A DNA stretch of 64,000 bases from Procambarus clarkii (GCF_040958095.1 NC_091195.1:26704381-26768380), one strand, 5' to 3'. Positions 12,018-22,045 are shown, counted from the stretch's first letter. Numbers and translations are program-made. The notes: generated by a model not told the origin, from the sequence alone.

Positions 12018-12216
12018 CATCGCGCATGTACATTACGTGTGTGTACACCACTTGTGTACACCACTTGTGTACACCACGTGTGTACAATGCATCTTGGAGA
12101 ACGCGACAAAACCAACAATATACTGCCCCAGCCATCATGGAAACAGGAGACTGATAAGGTGCAGTGCACTCAAAGACATATACACTTATACATATTAGTG
12201 AGCTGCTTCACCTTCA

Positions 12217-12313
<97 letters not shown>
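12018..12313. repeat. Short 15 bp tandem and (GT)n microsatellite
   Basis: Positions 12041-12090 carry about four copies of GTGTACACCACTTGT. A pure GT run spans 12221-12313. Nothing coding is seen. Confidence 0.9.
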
Positions 12314-12315
<2 letters not shown>

Positions 12316-12978
12316 CACCTAATTGTACTCACCTAATTGTGCTTGCGGGTGTTGAGCTCTGGCTCTTTGGTCCCGCCTCTCAACCGTCAATCAACTGGTG
12401 TACAGATTCCTGAGCCTATTGGGCTCTATCATATCTACATTTGAAACTGTGTATGGAGTCAGCCTCCACCACATCACTTCCTAATGCATTCCATTTACTA
12501 ACTACTCTGACACTGAAAAAGTTCCTTCTAACGTCTCTGTGGCTCATTTGGGTACTCAGTTTCCACCTGTGTCCCCTTGTTAGCGTCCCACCAGTGCTGA
12601 ATAGTTCATCCTTGTTTACCCGGTCGATTCCCCTGAGGATTTTGTAGGTTGTGATCATGTCCCCCCTTACTCTTCTGTCTTCCAGTGTCGTAAGGTGCAT
12701 TTCCCGCAGCCTTTCCTCATAACTCATGCCTCTTAGTTCTGGGACTAGTCTAGTAGCATACCTTTGGACTTTTTCCAGCTTCGTCTTGTGCTTGACAAGG
12801 TACGGGCTCCATGCTGGGGCCGCATACTCCAGGATTGGTCTTACATATGTGGTGTACAAGATTCTGAATGATTCCTTACACAGGTTCCTGAACGCCGTTC
12901 TGATGTTAGCCAGCCTCGCATATGCCGCAGATGTTATTCTCTTTATGTGGGCTTCAGGAGACAGGTTTGGTGTGATAT
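12314..12978 (-). mobile_element. LINE 'B' 3' half, minus strand
   Basis: The minus-strand frame 12859-12416 reads TTYVRPILEYAAPAWSPYLV, then KTKLEKVQRYATRLVPELRG, RGDMITTYKILRGIDRVNKD and FKCRYDRAQ, stop. It is 147 residues without interruption. Upstream the copy continues to about 12978 with the HIKRITSAAYARLANI block and the TCTCCTGAAGCCCACATAAA segment that resembles the unit of the 724-4957 array. The 5' truncation point abuts a second GT run (12977-12999). Confidence 0.9.
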
Positions 12979-12999
12979 GTGTGTGTGTGTGTGTGTGTT

Positions 13000-14170
13000 G
13001 TTGAATATGACCGAAAGAGTAAGATTAATAATTCTAACACGAATCTTCTCAATATTTATCATATTTTCTTCACTGTCGGGGATAGTTGAAAAATTAACTC
13101 ACCAAAGTTCATTTTCACATTTTATTTATGATCTGACGCCTAGAAGCGTTTCACAAGACACTTCTTACATTTCCAAAGACAATTTTACATTGCTAATGCT
13201 TATATTTGCTTGAGGCGAGGCGATACAGGACATGATAGAGATGAACAAGTTGATCAGTGGGAACACCATTGCTTGTTCTATCTTCTTCCTTCTCTGTTGG
13301 TCCGGGGTCTTGAAGTGGGTAGAATGTATTTAGGTGTAAAATTGGCTGTTGATTGTTGGTTTTAACTTTTTACTGTGTAGTGCCTCGCTGATGTCGAGTC
13401 TCCTGTTGTCGCTGTATCTGTCGATAATTTCTGTGTTGCTTGTTAAGATGTCTCTGGTGATGGTCTGGTTGTGTGAGGAGATTATATGCTCCTTGATGGA
13501 GCCCTGTTGTTTGTGCATTGTTAATCGCCTGGAAAGAGACGTTGTTGTCTTGCCTATATACTGAGATCTTTTGGACTTACAGTCCCCAAGTGGGCATTTG
13601 AAGGCATAGACGACGTTGGTCTCCTTCAAGGCGTTCTGTTTGGTGTCTGGAGAGTTTTTCATGGGTAGGTTGGCTGTGTTGTTTGTAGTAAATTATTAAT
13701 TGTATCTTCTGATTTGTGTCTGAAGGGATAACGTTCCTATTAATAATATCTTTCAAGACACTTTTCTCCGTTTTATATATATATATAACTGGTATAGCCA
13801 GCCCTCCAGGGCTGAAAACCATCATTAAGAAACCCATTCATACCCAGATCTCTACTACCATCTATTGACATAGATAATAGCTCCAAAGAACCTCCATTTA
13901 CGGGCTCACCATAGCCCGTGCTACTTGGAACATTTTTGTTCCGAGTAGCTGAATCTAAAAAACAACATATGTGAAATTGTCTTTGAAAATGTAAGAAGTG
14001 TCTTGCGAAACGCTTCTAGTCGTCAGACCAAAAATAAAATGTGAAAATGAACTTTGTAGAGTTAATTTTTCAACTACCCTCGAAAGTGAAGAAAAACATA
14101 AGATATATTGAGAAGACTCGTGTTAGAATCATAAATCTTACTCTTTCGGTCGTATTCAACAACATATGTT
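13000..14170 (-). mobile_element. Penelope-like retroelement fossil with GIY-YIG endonuclease piece
   Basis: A minus-strand segment at 13662-13330 carries the Penelope-type GIY-YIG endonuclease signature: NVVYAFKCPLGDC followed by SQYIGKTTTSLSRRLTMH. Sequences of about 190 bp at the two ends (about 13003-13195 and 13970-14160) are inverted relative to each other, both containing the CGCTTCTAG and CTCTTTCGGTC words. The element is broken, with at least two interruptions, and the reverse transcriptase part is missing. Ends are approximate. Confidence 0.75.
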
Positions 14171-14187
14171 TACAAGGAAGACTGCTA

Positions 14188-14622
<435 letters not shown>

Positions 14623-14680
14623 ATAATTTGGTTACATGTTAAGGTGTAAGATGTTGTTGTTAATAAGTAAGGTGTTCCAG

Positions 14681-14975
14681 AGGAGGCAGACGGGACAAGA
14701 GCGCCAAGATGGTGGGCACCAAGACGACCAAGACGGTGACGGTACAGAGGCGCGGCACCTTCGGCGACGACCCCTTCTTCAAGGACTCGTTGCAGGAGTG
14801 GGAGGAGGCCATGAAGAAGGTGGTGGACCGGTGGGACGACGCGGGCACAACCACTACCACCACCACCACCACCAAGCCCGAGACACGCACTGTATACCGC
14901 CAGATCCGCTCCTCGAATGTTACTTCTGACGACACCCAGGCTGTCTCCTGCACCGAGGAGGATGATAAGTACAAG
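14681..14975 (+). CDS. Small heat shock protein, coding exon 1 (CDS from 14709)
   Basis: Acceptor TTCCAG (14675-14680) precedes 28 bp of 5'UTR and an ATG in good context (GCCAAGATGG). CDS 14709-14975 encodes 89 residues and ends exactly at a codon before donor AAG|GTGAGG. The N-terminal arm is polar: MVGTKTTKTVTVQRRGTFGD, then DPFFKDSLQEWEEAMKKVVD, a run of nine threonines and DDKYK. The phrase DPFF plus an acidic amphipathic stretch before the alpha-crystallin domain is usual in metazoan small HSPs. The role is as an ATP-independent holdase chaperone in the cytosol that forms oligomers (family knowledge). A minisatellite begins within 25 bp of the donor. Confidence 0.85.
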
Positions 14976-14989
14976 GTGAGGCACGCTGT

Positions 14990-16141
14990 CCCCTAGCCTG
15001 GTCCCTGGTCCCTGCCCCTTGTCCCTTACACTGGTCCCTGGTCCCTGCCCCTTGTCCCTTACACTGGTCCCTGGTCCCTGCCCCTGGTCCCTGGTCCCTG
15101 CCCCTGGTCCCTTACACTGGTCCCTGGTCCCTGCCCCTTGTCCCTTACACTGGTCCCTGGTCCCTGTCCCTGGTCCCTTACACTGGTCCCTGGTCCCTGC
15201 CCCTGGTCCCTTAGCCTGGTCCCTGGTCCCTGCCCCTTGTCCCTTACACTGGTCCCTGGTCCCTGCCCCTTGTCACTTACACTGGTCCCTGGTCCCTGCC
15301 CCTTGTCCCTTACACTGGTCCCTGGTCCCTGCCCCTTGTCCCTTACACTGGTCCCTGGTCCCTGCCCCTTGTCCCTTACACTGGTCCCTGGTCCCTGGTC
15401 CCTGCCCCTGGTCCCTTACACTGGTCCCTGGTCCCTGCCCCTTGTCCCTTACACTGGTCCCTGGTCCCTGCCCCTGGTCCCTTACACTGGTCCCTGCCCC
15501 TGGTCCCTGGTCCCTGCCCCTTGTCCCTTACACTGGTCCCTGGTCCCTGCCCCTTGTCCCTTACACTGGTCCCTGGTCCCTGCCCCTTGTCCCTTACACT
15601 GGTCCCTGGTCCCTGCCCCTGGTCCCTGCCCCTGGTCCCTTACACTGGTCCCTGGTCCCTGCCCCTTGTCCCTTACACTGGTCCCTGGTCCCTGCCCCTT
15701 GTCCCTTACACTGGTCCCTGGTCCCTGCCCCTGGTCCCTTAGCCTGGTCCCTGGTCCCTGCCCCTGGTCCCTTACACTGGTCCCTGCCCCTTGTCCCTTA
15801 GCCTGGTCTCTGGTCCCTGCCCCTGGTCCCTTACACTGGTCCCTGGTCCCTGCCCCTTGTCCCTTACACTGGTCCCTGGTCCCTGCCCCTTGTCCCTTAC
15901 ACTGGTCCCTGGTCCCTGCCCCTTGTCCCTTACACTGGTCCCTGGTCCCTGCCCCTGGTCCCTGCCCCTGGTCCCTTACACTGGTCCCTGGTCCCTGCCC
16001 CTTGTCCCTTACACTGGTCCCTGGTCCCTGCCCCTGGTCCCTTACACTGGTCCCTGGTCCCTGCCCCTGGTCCCTTCCCCTGGTCCCTGCCCCTGGTCCC
16101 TTCCCCTGGTCCCTGCCCCTGGTCCCTGCCCCTGGTCCCTA
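14990..16141. repeat. GGTCCCT/CCCCTTGTCCCTTACAC minisatellite in the intron
   Basis: The array is built from TGGTCCCTGGTCCCTGCCCC joined to TTGTCCCTTACAC or TGGTCCCTTACAC (about 33 bp), itself made of 6-7 bp GGTCCCT subrepeats. It begins about 15-25 bp after the splice donor at 14975/14976. Strong C/T asymmetry makes the plus strand pyrimidine-rich throughout. Open frames up to 334 codons in two phases are length artefacts. Confidence 0.95.
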
Positions 16142-16257
16142 ATGTAACTTCTAAAACATAAGTTGTGTATTAATGAGGAAAGTAACAGTGTGTTACTCTG
16201 TCATCAGTGTGAGGACCTCCTGATGAACACAGTCTAAGTTACTGTTACTTGTTAAGT

Positions 16258-17404
16258 TCCTGTAGTGGTAGGGGGTGTTCCCTGCCCACTACAGGGGGCG
16301 TTCCCTGCCCACTACAGGGGGCGTTCCCTGCCCACTACAGGGGGCGTTCCCTGCCCACTACAGGGGCGTTCCCTGCCCACTACAGGGGCGTTCCCTGCCC
16401 ACTACAGGGGGCGTTCCCTGCCCACTACAGGGGCGTTCCCTGCCCACTACAGGGGCGTTCCCTGCCCACTACAGGGGGCGTTCCCTGCCCACTACAGGGG
16501 GCGTTCCCTGCCCATTACAGGGGCGTTCCCTGCCCACTACAGGGGCGTTCCCTGCCCACTACAGGGGCGTTCCCTGCCCACTACAGGGGCGTGCCCTGCC
16601 CACTACAGGGGCGTTCCCTGCCCACTACAGGGGGCGTTCCCTGCCCACTACAGGGGCGTTCCCTGCCCACTACAGGGGGCGTTCCCTGCCCACTACAGGG
16701 GCGTTCCCTGCCCACTACAGGGGCGTTCCCTGCCCACTACAGGGGCGTTCCCTGCCCACTACAGGGGCGTTCCCTGCCCACTACAGGGGCGTTCCCTGCC
16801 CACTACAGGGGGCGTTCCCTGCCCACTACAGGGGCGTTCCCTGCCCTCTACAGGGGGCGTTCCCTGCCCACTACAGGGGCGTTCCCTGCCCACTACAGGG
16901 GCGTTCCCTGCCCACTACAGGGGCGTTCCCTGCCCACTACAGGGGCGTTCCCTGCCCACTACAGGGGCGTTCCCTGCCCACTACAGGGGCGTTCCCTGCC
17001 CACTACAGGGGCGTTCCCTGCCCACTACAGGGGCGTTCCCTGCCCACTACAGGGGGCGTTCCCTGCCCACTACAGGGGCGTTCCCTGCCCACTACAGGGG
17101 CGTTCCCTGCCCACTACAGGGGCGTTCCCTGCCCACTACAGGGGCGTTCCCTGCCCACTACAGGGGCGTTCCCTGCCCACTACAGGGGCGTTCCCTGCCC
17201 ACTACAGGGGGGCGTTCCCTGCCCACTACAGGGGCGTTCCCTGCCCACTACAGGGGCGTTCCCTGCCCACTACAGGGACACTCCCCCCTGCCCACTACAG
17301 GGACACTCCCCCCTGCCCACTACAGGGACACTCCCCCCTGCCCACTACAGGGACACTCCCCCCTGACCACTACAGGGACACTCCCCCCTGCCCACTACAG
17401 GAGC
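16258..17404. repeat. 22-23 bp minisatellite with acceptor-like CTACAG|GGG in each unit
   Basis: The unit is CGTTCCCTGCCCACTACAGG plus two or three G (22-23 bp), about 45 copies from 16274 to 17274. Five 25 bp units follow, beginning ACACTCCCCCCTGCCCACTA. Each unit has a pyrimidine-rich run followed by CTACAG|G, a passable 3' splice site. The left border (16260-16276) reads CCTGTAGTGGTAGGGGG, an inverted copy of the unit end. The array stops about 110 bp before coding exon 2 at 17514. All three plus frames stay open, which is an artefact. Confidence 0.95.
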
Positions 17405-17513
17405 AGCAATAATTCTCGCTAACAATAGCGGTGTCCCCTCCCAATACACAAAGAGTGGTCCGCCCCGTCCACGAACTACGAGTGCCTGCTAAACAACCTA
17501 CTTGACGTCACAG

Positions 17514-17732
17514 ATGATGGTCGACGTCAAGGACTTCAAGCCTGAGGACATCAACGTGAAGATCGTGGACGACACGGTGGTGGTGGAGGGCAAGATAGAG
17601 AAGAAAGAAGGGAACGCCGTGTCGACGCAGATGTTTACTCGGAGATTCATTCTCCCGCCTTCCATTAACCTCAACGGTGTGTCTTCGGCCCTCTCTCGCG
17701 ACGGTGTCCTCACCATCAACGCCCCCAAGCTG
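17514..17732 (+). CDS. Small heat shock protein, coding exon 2 (alpha-crystallin domain)
   Basis: Acceptor ...GACGTCACAG|ATG at 17513/17514; donor AAGCTG|GTGAGT at 17732/17733. The exon has 73 codons, phase 0 at both ends, and joins ...DDKYK to MMVDVKDFKPEDINVKIVDD. The rest reads TVVVEGKIEKKEGNAVSTQM, FTRRFILPPSINLNGVSSAL and SRDGVLTINAPKL. These are the hallmark strands of the alpha-crystallin domain: V-D-V-x-x-F-x-P-E-D-I, V-x-G-K-x-E, F-x-R-R-F-x-L-P and L-S-x-D-G-V-L-T-I. Codons are strongly G/C-ending, unlike the surrounding repeats. The ATG ATG at the exon start is internal; translation most likely begins in the previous exon. Confidence 0.95.
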
Positions 17733-19072
17733 GTGAGTGGCTCTGGTGGTTCCTGGATGGTGAGTGGCTCTGGTGGTTCCTGGATGGTGAGTGGCTCTGG
17801 TGGTTCCTGGATGGTGAGTGGCTCTGGTGGTTCCTGGCTGGTGAGTGGCTCTTGGTCCTCACCATCAACGCCCCCAAGATGGTGAGTGCCTCTGGTGCCT
17901 GGATGGTGAGTGGCTCTGGTGGTTCCTGGATGGTGGTTCCTGGATGGTGAGTGCCTCTGGTTCCAGGATGGTGAGTGCCTCTGGTTCCAGGATAGTGAGT
18001 GCCTCTGGTTCCAGGATTGTGAGTGCCTCTGGTTCCAGGATGGTGAGTGCCTCTGGTTCCAGGATGGTGAGTGCCTCTGGTTCCTGGATGGTGGGTGCCT
18101 CTGGTGCCTGGATGGTGAGTGCCCCTGGTTCCTGGATGGTGAGTGCCTCTGGTTCCAGGATTGTGAGTGCCTCTGGTTCCAGGATGGTGAGTGCCTCTGG
18201 TTCCTGGATGGTGAGTGCCTCTGGTTCCAGGATTGTGAGTGCCTCTGGTTCCAGGATGGTGAGTGCCTCTGGTTCCAGGATGGTGAGTGCCTCTGGTTCC
18301 AGGATTGTGAGTGCCTCTGGTTCCAGGATGGTGAGTGCCTCTGGTTCCTGGATGGTGAGTGCCTCTGGTTCCTGGATGGTGAGTGCCTCTGGTTCCTGGA
18401 TGGTGGGTGCCTCTGGTGCCTGGATGGTGAGTGCCCCTGGTTCCTGGATGGTGAGTGCCTCTGGTTCCAGGATGGTGAGTGCCTCTGGTTCCTGGATGGT
18501 GAGTGCCTCTGGTTCCTGCATGGTGAGTGCCTCTGGTTCCAGGATTGTGAGTGCCTCTGGTTCCAGGATGGTGAGTGCCTCTGGTTCCTGGATGGTGAGT
18601 GCCTCAGGTTCCAGGATTGTGAGTGCCTCTGGTTCCAGGATGGTGAGTGCCTCTGGTTCCAGGATGGTGAGTGCCTCTGGTTCCTGGATGGTGAGTGCCT
18701 CTGGTTCCAGGATGGTGAGTGCCTCTGGTTCCAGGATGGTGAGTGCCTCTGGTTCCAGGATGGTGAGTGCCCCTGGTTCCTGGATGGTGAGTGCCTCTGG
18801 TTCCAGGATGGTGAGTGCCTCTGGTGCCTGGATGGTGAGTGCCTCTGGTTCCAGGATGGTGAGTGCCTCTGGTTCCTGGATGGTGAGTGCCTCTGGTTCC
18901 AGGATGGTGAGTGCCTCTGGTGCCTGGATGGTGAGTGCCTCTGGTTCCAGGATGGTGAGTGCCTCTGGTTCCTGGATGGTGAGTGCCTCTGGTTCCAGGA
19001 TGGTGAGTGCCTCTGGTGCCTGGATGGTGAGTGCCTCTGGTTCCAGGATGGTGAGTGCCTCTGGTTCCAGTG
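17733..19072. repeat. Splice-donor-derived minisatellite (27 bp then 24 bp units)
   Basis: The array starts at the donor itself. Five units beginning GTGAGTGGCTCTGGTGGTTC (27 bp, 17733-17860) are followed by a second copy of the last 24 bases of exon 2 (17855-17878, identical to 17706-17729) and a new GTGAGT. About 49 units of 24 bp then begin GTGAGTGCCTCTGGTTCCAG (17882-19072). Each unit carries a donor-like ATG|GTGAGT, and most carry an acceptor-like TTCCAG|G. The repeat keeps frames open for over 400 codons on both strands (MVSASGSR on plus, ILEPEALT on minus), which I attribute to unit length. Confidence 0.95.
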
Positions 19073-19121
19073 AACTTTGGTAAACGTTTGTACAAATTAT
19101 ATATATTTTTTGCAATTTCTT

Positions 19122-19499
19122 TAAATAATAATAATAATAATAATGAACAAATCCACAAAGCCTGTGATGAGAGTTCGAACCTACGTACAGGATGTTCCCA
19201 GACGCGCCTTAGTCAACTGTACCAACTAGTGAGTGCTACTGGCCCCCCCCCCCTACGAGGGTCCCGAAGCTTCTACTGAAGCCTAACCGGAGAGTCACAC
19301 AATCTCCCCCCTGCACCCGGGCTTGCCTCTGCTGCCGCTCCGTCAGTACCCTTGAAGTAGGTCCTCGTGGAGGCACTAACACTACAGGGGTACAATTCTT
19401 TGACCATGTCGCGGGTACAGTTGACTAGCGCCCGTCTGGGAACATCCTGTGTGTAGGTTCGAACCCTCATCAATGCCCTTGTGGATTTGTTCATTTGAT
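19122..19499. mobile_element. Inverted-repeat element with tRNA-like ends, copy 1
   Basis: After an AAT run (19122-19142), the left end reads TGAACAAATCCACAAAGCCT and continues with GAGTTCGAACCT and AGGATGTTCCCAGACGC. The right end (about 19410-19499) is its inverse: GCGTCTGGG-like sequence, AGGTTCGAACCCTCAT, then CTTGTGGATTTGTTCATTTG. GGTTCGAAyCy is a tRNA B-box, so the inverted ends themselves look tRNA-like. The centre (19235-19400) is unrelated GC-rich sequence. A related, more decayed copy lies at 53697-53930. Confidence 0.7.
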
Positions 19500-19576
19500 A
19501 TATTATGTTATTGTGATTTCTGAATGTAATATAATGTCAAGTATTTGATGTTCAGTTTCTTTAAATAGCAGATTGT

Positions 19577-19692
19577 TTGCACCTTAAACCTTCTTAAAAT
19601 AGTAAATTATTTTCACCTTAAAGCTTCTTAAAATAGTAAATTATTTTCACTTTAAAGCTTCTTAAAATAGTAAATTATTTTCACCTTAAACT
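19577..19692. repeat. 34 bp AT-rich tandem (about 3.3 units)
   Basis: The unit begins CTTCTTAAAATAGTAAATTA and continues TTTTCACCTTAAAG. It lies in an AT-rich intron stretch (19500-19984) that is otherwise featureless and ends at the acceptor of coding exon 3. Confidence 0.9.
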
Positions 19693-19984
19693 GAGCAAAA
19701 TATTCACCTGAATATTCAAAATATTCAATATAAAATATTTTAATATTATTGACAGTAATTCAATTTAGTTCTTCATAATTAATTGTATTTTTTGTTCTTT
19801 CCTCTGTAGAAGTAGACATCAGAATTAACGTGAATTTTTGTTTTGGTATTTAGTATTTAGATGACTATTAAGCTGTTGACTGTGTTCGCATTAGTTGTGC
19901 TAACCCGTCATGCGCAGTAGAGCTTCCTTTGTTTATGTTGAGCATGTGTGTATGTGTCAGGCGAGCCACGTGACCAGTCGTCAG

Positions 19985-20653
19985 CGAAATGTTCCCATCA
20001 CCTCCGGCGCCAAGAACGGCTCAACCACCTTCACCAGCAGGCCGAGCGGCTTCACTCCGAGCACCTCGGACCAGCACACCGGGTCAGACAAGCGCTACCT
20101 CTCCCACACTCCCCTGCACGAGAATGCTGCCAAGGGCGCCGCCCACACGCCCCTCCACACTGAAGTCGTCGAGCACTCCTCGCGCGACCACTGGACCTCC
20201 TTCAACGACATGGTGGAGAAATCTCAGCGGGAAATGGAAGACATGATGCGTCGCCACTCGCTGAAATCCAGTGTGGAGCCGACGGCGTCAGTCTCCACCA
20301 GTCTAGACGTTTCTAAGCCATCTAGCGCCCTGGTTCGACCCCCTGCGGGAGTGTCCACGAGTCATGACGTGATCACCGCGGGAAAGAACGTGACGGAGCG
20401 CAAGGAGCAGCGCTGGGAGGACAAACCTGCGCCCGGCGTCACCCGTACCAACCGCATCCTGAACGAGAACACCGAGTTGAAGGGCGCTGATGGGTCTGTT
20501 GTGGGTAGCAAGAAGCGCTCGGAGCAGGAGAGTCACGCCGAGGGCTCCAACGAGCAGGTTCTCCCCGACGGCACCAAAAAGCGAACCTTCACTAAAAACT
20601 ATGAGACCCGCAAGGTGTACAGCTTCAACACCAGCGACCCCAAGGCCTTGTGA
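19985..20653 (+). CDS. Small heat shock protein, coding exon 3 (C-terminal extension, stop)
   Basis: Acceptor CGTCAG|CGA (19984/19985) keeps phase 0 and joins ...INAPKL to RNVPITSGAKNGSTTFTSRP. V-P-I fits the I/V-x-I/V tail motif by which small HSP subunits dock. The exon encodes 222 residues and ends SFNTSDPKAL, stop 20651-20653. The extension is Ser/Thr/Lys/Glu-rich with no hydrophobic segment. It includes RDHWTSFNDMVEKSQREMED (a possible short helix) and near its end PDGTKKRTFTKNYETRKVY. Most small HSPs have tails of 10-30 residues, so this is exceptional (total about 384 residues). An alternative acceptor, GTGTCAG|GCG (19959 region), is also in phase but gives a poorer join. I do not know the subfamily; orthology to lethal(2)essential-for-life-type proteins is possible. 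Confidence 0.85.
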   Translation, partial: RNVPITSGAKNGSTTFTSRPSGFTPSTSDQHTGSDKRYLSHTPLHENAAKGAAHTPLHTEVVEHSSRDHWTSFNDMVEKSQREMEDMMRRHSLKSSVEPTASVSTSLDVSKPSSALVRPPAGVSTSHDVITAGKNVTERKEQRWEDKPAPGVTRTNRILNENTELKGADGSVVGSKKRSEQESHAEGSNEQVLPDGTKKRTFTKNYETRKVYSFNTSDPKAL

Positions 20654-20941
20654 GTGAGCCGGCCTGGACACGTAGAGAACTGGATACATACACGAACGAC
20701 CCCAAGGCCTTGTGAGTGAGCCGGCCTAGACACGTAGAGAACTGGATACATACACGAACGACCCCAAGGCCTTGTGAGTGAGCCGGCCTAAACACGTAGA
20801 GAACTGGATACATACACGAACGACCCCAAGGCCTTGTGAGTGAGCCGGCCTAGACACGTAGAGAACTGGATACATACACGAACGACCCCAAGGCCTTGCC
20901 AGCAAGCCAGCCTGGACACGTAGAGAACTGGATAAATACAT
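20635..20941 (+). repeat. 62 bp tandem duplicating the CDS end and stop into the 3'UTR (5 units)
   Basis: Units start at 20635, 20697, 20759, 20821 and 20883, a 62 bp period. Each begins CGACCCCAAGGCCTTGTGAG, which contains the last codons (D-P-K-A-L) and TGA of the heat shock CDS. Each continues TGAGCCGGCCTAGACACGTA and GAGAACTGGATACATACACG. The last unit has diverged at TTGCCAGCAAGCCAGCC. The stop region also spells GTGAGTGAG. An AATAAA at 21269-21274 is a plausible polyadenylation signal. Confidence 0.95.
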
Positions 20942-21321
20942 GTGTAGCGTCCATGATACATATGCTAGAGTCCGTGGCACTCTAGCAGGGCGTCAGCAGG
21001 ACCAGACTAGGGCGTAGAGTGCGGCTGCTGACTCACGCTGACCAAGTTCACAGCTGACTGTCTCTCACTCCAAAACTACAACACTAATTTTATTTATTTG
21101 ATGCATTTTGAAATGTCTTACAGTTCTGCAAAGATTATATCCATATACGGTACGCTTTCAACATATTTGTACAAAACAATTGAGTGGGAAACATTGTAAA
21201 TTGCTAATTTGCCCATTAACACATACATGTACATTGTGTATTAAATTCCAAACGTTATTTTTATATAAAATAAAATACCATTTAAATCAGTTATGATATT
21301 TTTCTATATCCCTATATTTCG

Positions 21322-21462
21322 GGGGACCTGCTGCCTGGGTAACAGCTTCTCCCCCGTATCAACCTACCCTGGCTTTGTGCCCTGGAGAGGCCACTCCAGA
21401 CCGACAACCAGAGCGCAACTCCATAGTCTCCTGAGACTGATGGATGACTACTACTACTCTAT
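21322..21462 (+). mobile_element. CTA-tailed SINE-like repeat, copy 1 (3' part)
   Basis: The copy contains GGGGGACCTGCTGCCTGGGT, ACAGCTTCTCCCCCGTATCA and CATAGTCTCCTGAGACTGAT and ends in GGATGACTACTACTACTC. The same element appears at 31850-32083 (plus) and 39663-39909 (minus). In each case the tail is a CTA/TAG trinucleotide run. No coding capacity. Confidence 0.8.
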
Positions 21463-21728
21463 ATTGTGAGGTGAAGGAGTGAGTGTCGCAGGTATACCGG
21501 GCAGGTGTGGTGGTTCTCACTCACATAATACAAAAGTACTGCTGAGGCCCTTACAGTGTGGACGTTGCAGGAACAGATAAAAAACACCACAAAAGTAATT
21601 TAAACACAATTTACTATAAGATTAATAAGGAAAATGACACTAGAGAACATTTAGAGAGGCAGGTGGAGTATCCATCGTATGTCTGGTGTTTGCTGTCATA
21701 GAGATGGACATCCAGTGTGTTGCAGGCG

Positions 21729-21871
21729 ATGGTTATCTTGAGGTTATCTTGAGATGATTTCGGGGCTTTTTAGTGTCCCCGCGGCCCGGTCCTCGACCAG
21801 GCCTCCACCCCCAGGAAGCAGCCCGTGACAGCTGACTAACACCCAGGTACCTATTTTACTGCCAGGTAACA
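21729..21871 (-). mobile_element. SINE family S1, head-truncated, minus strand
   Basis: The tail (GTTATCTTGAGATGATTTCG), GC-rich block and GGTACCTATTTTACTGCCAG body are present. The tRNA-like head is missing; the copy ends at GTAACAGGGTGAG. Confidence 0.85.
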
Positions 21872-21901
21872 GGGTGAGTCACAATAACGTGGCTAAAGTA
21901 T

Positions 21902-22045
21902 GTTGACCACACCACACACTAGAAGGTGACGGGACCACCACGTTTCGGTCCGTCCTGGACCATTCTCAAGTCGACTGTGAGAATGGTCCAGGACGGACCG
22001 AAACGTCGTCGTCCCTTCACCTTCTAGTGTGTGGTCTGGTCAACA
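21902..22045. mobile_element. Perfect-arm foldback repeat (MITE-like)
   Basis: Two arms of about 68 bp, inverted and nearly identical, flank a short centre. The left arm starts GTTGACCACACCACACACTA and includes CGTTTCGGTCCGTCCTGGAC and CATTCTCAAGTCGA. The right arm is its reverse complement, ending CTAGTGTGTGGTCTGGTCAAC. A single arm of the same repeat is at 23133-23217, inside the LTR-element fossil. Confidence 0.85.

Noticed and set aside
12039-12413. Poly-(Cys-Val) plus-strand frame
   Set aside because: It is the translation of a (GT)n microsatellite running into a LINE end.
17845-19115. MVSASGSR plus-strand and ILEPEALT minus-strand frames of over 400 codons
   Set aside because: They lie in the donor-derived intronic array. 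The frame that continues exon 2 closes at 17885, so simple read-through does not enter the long plus frame.
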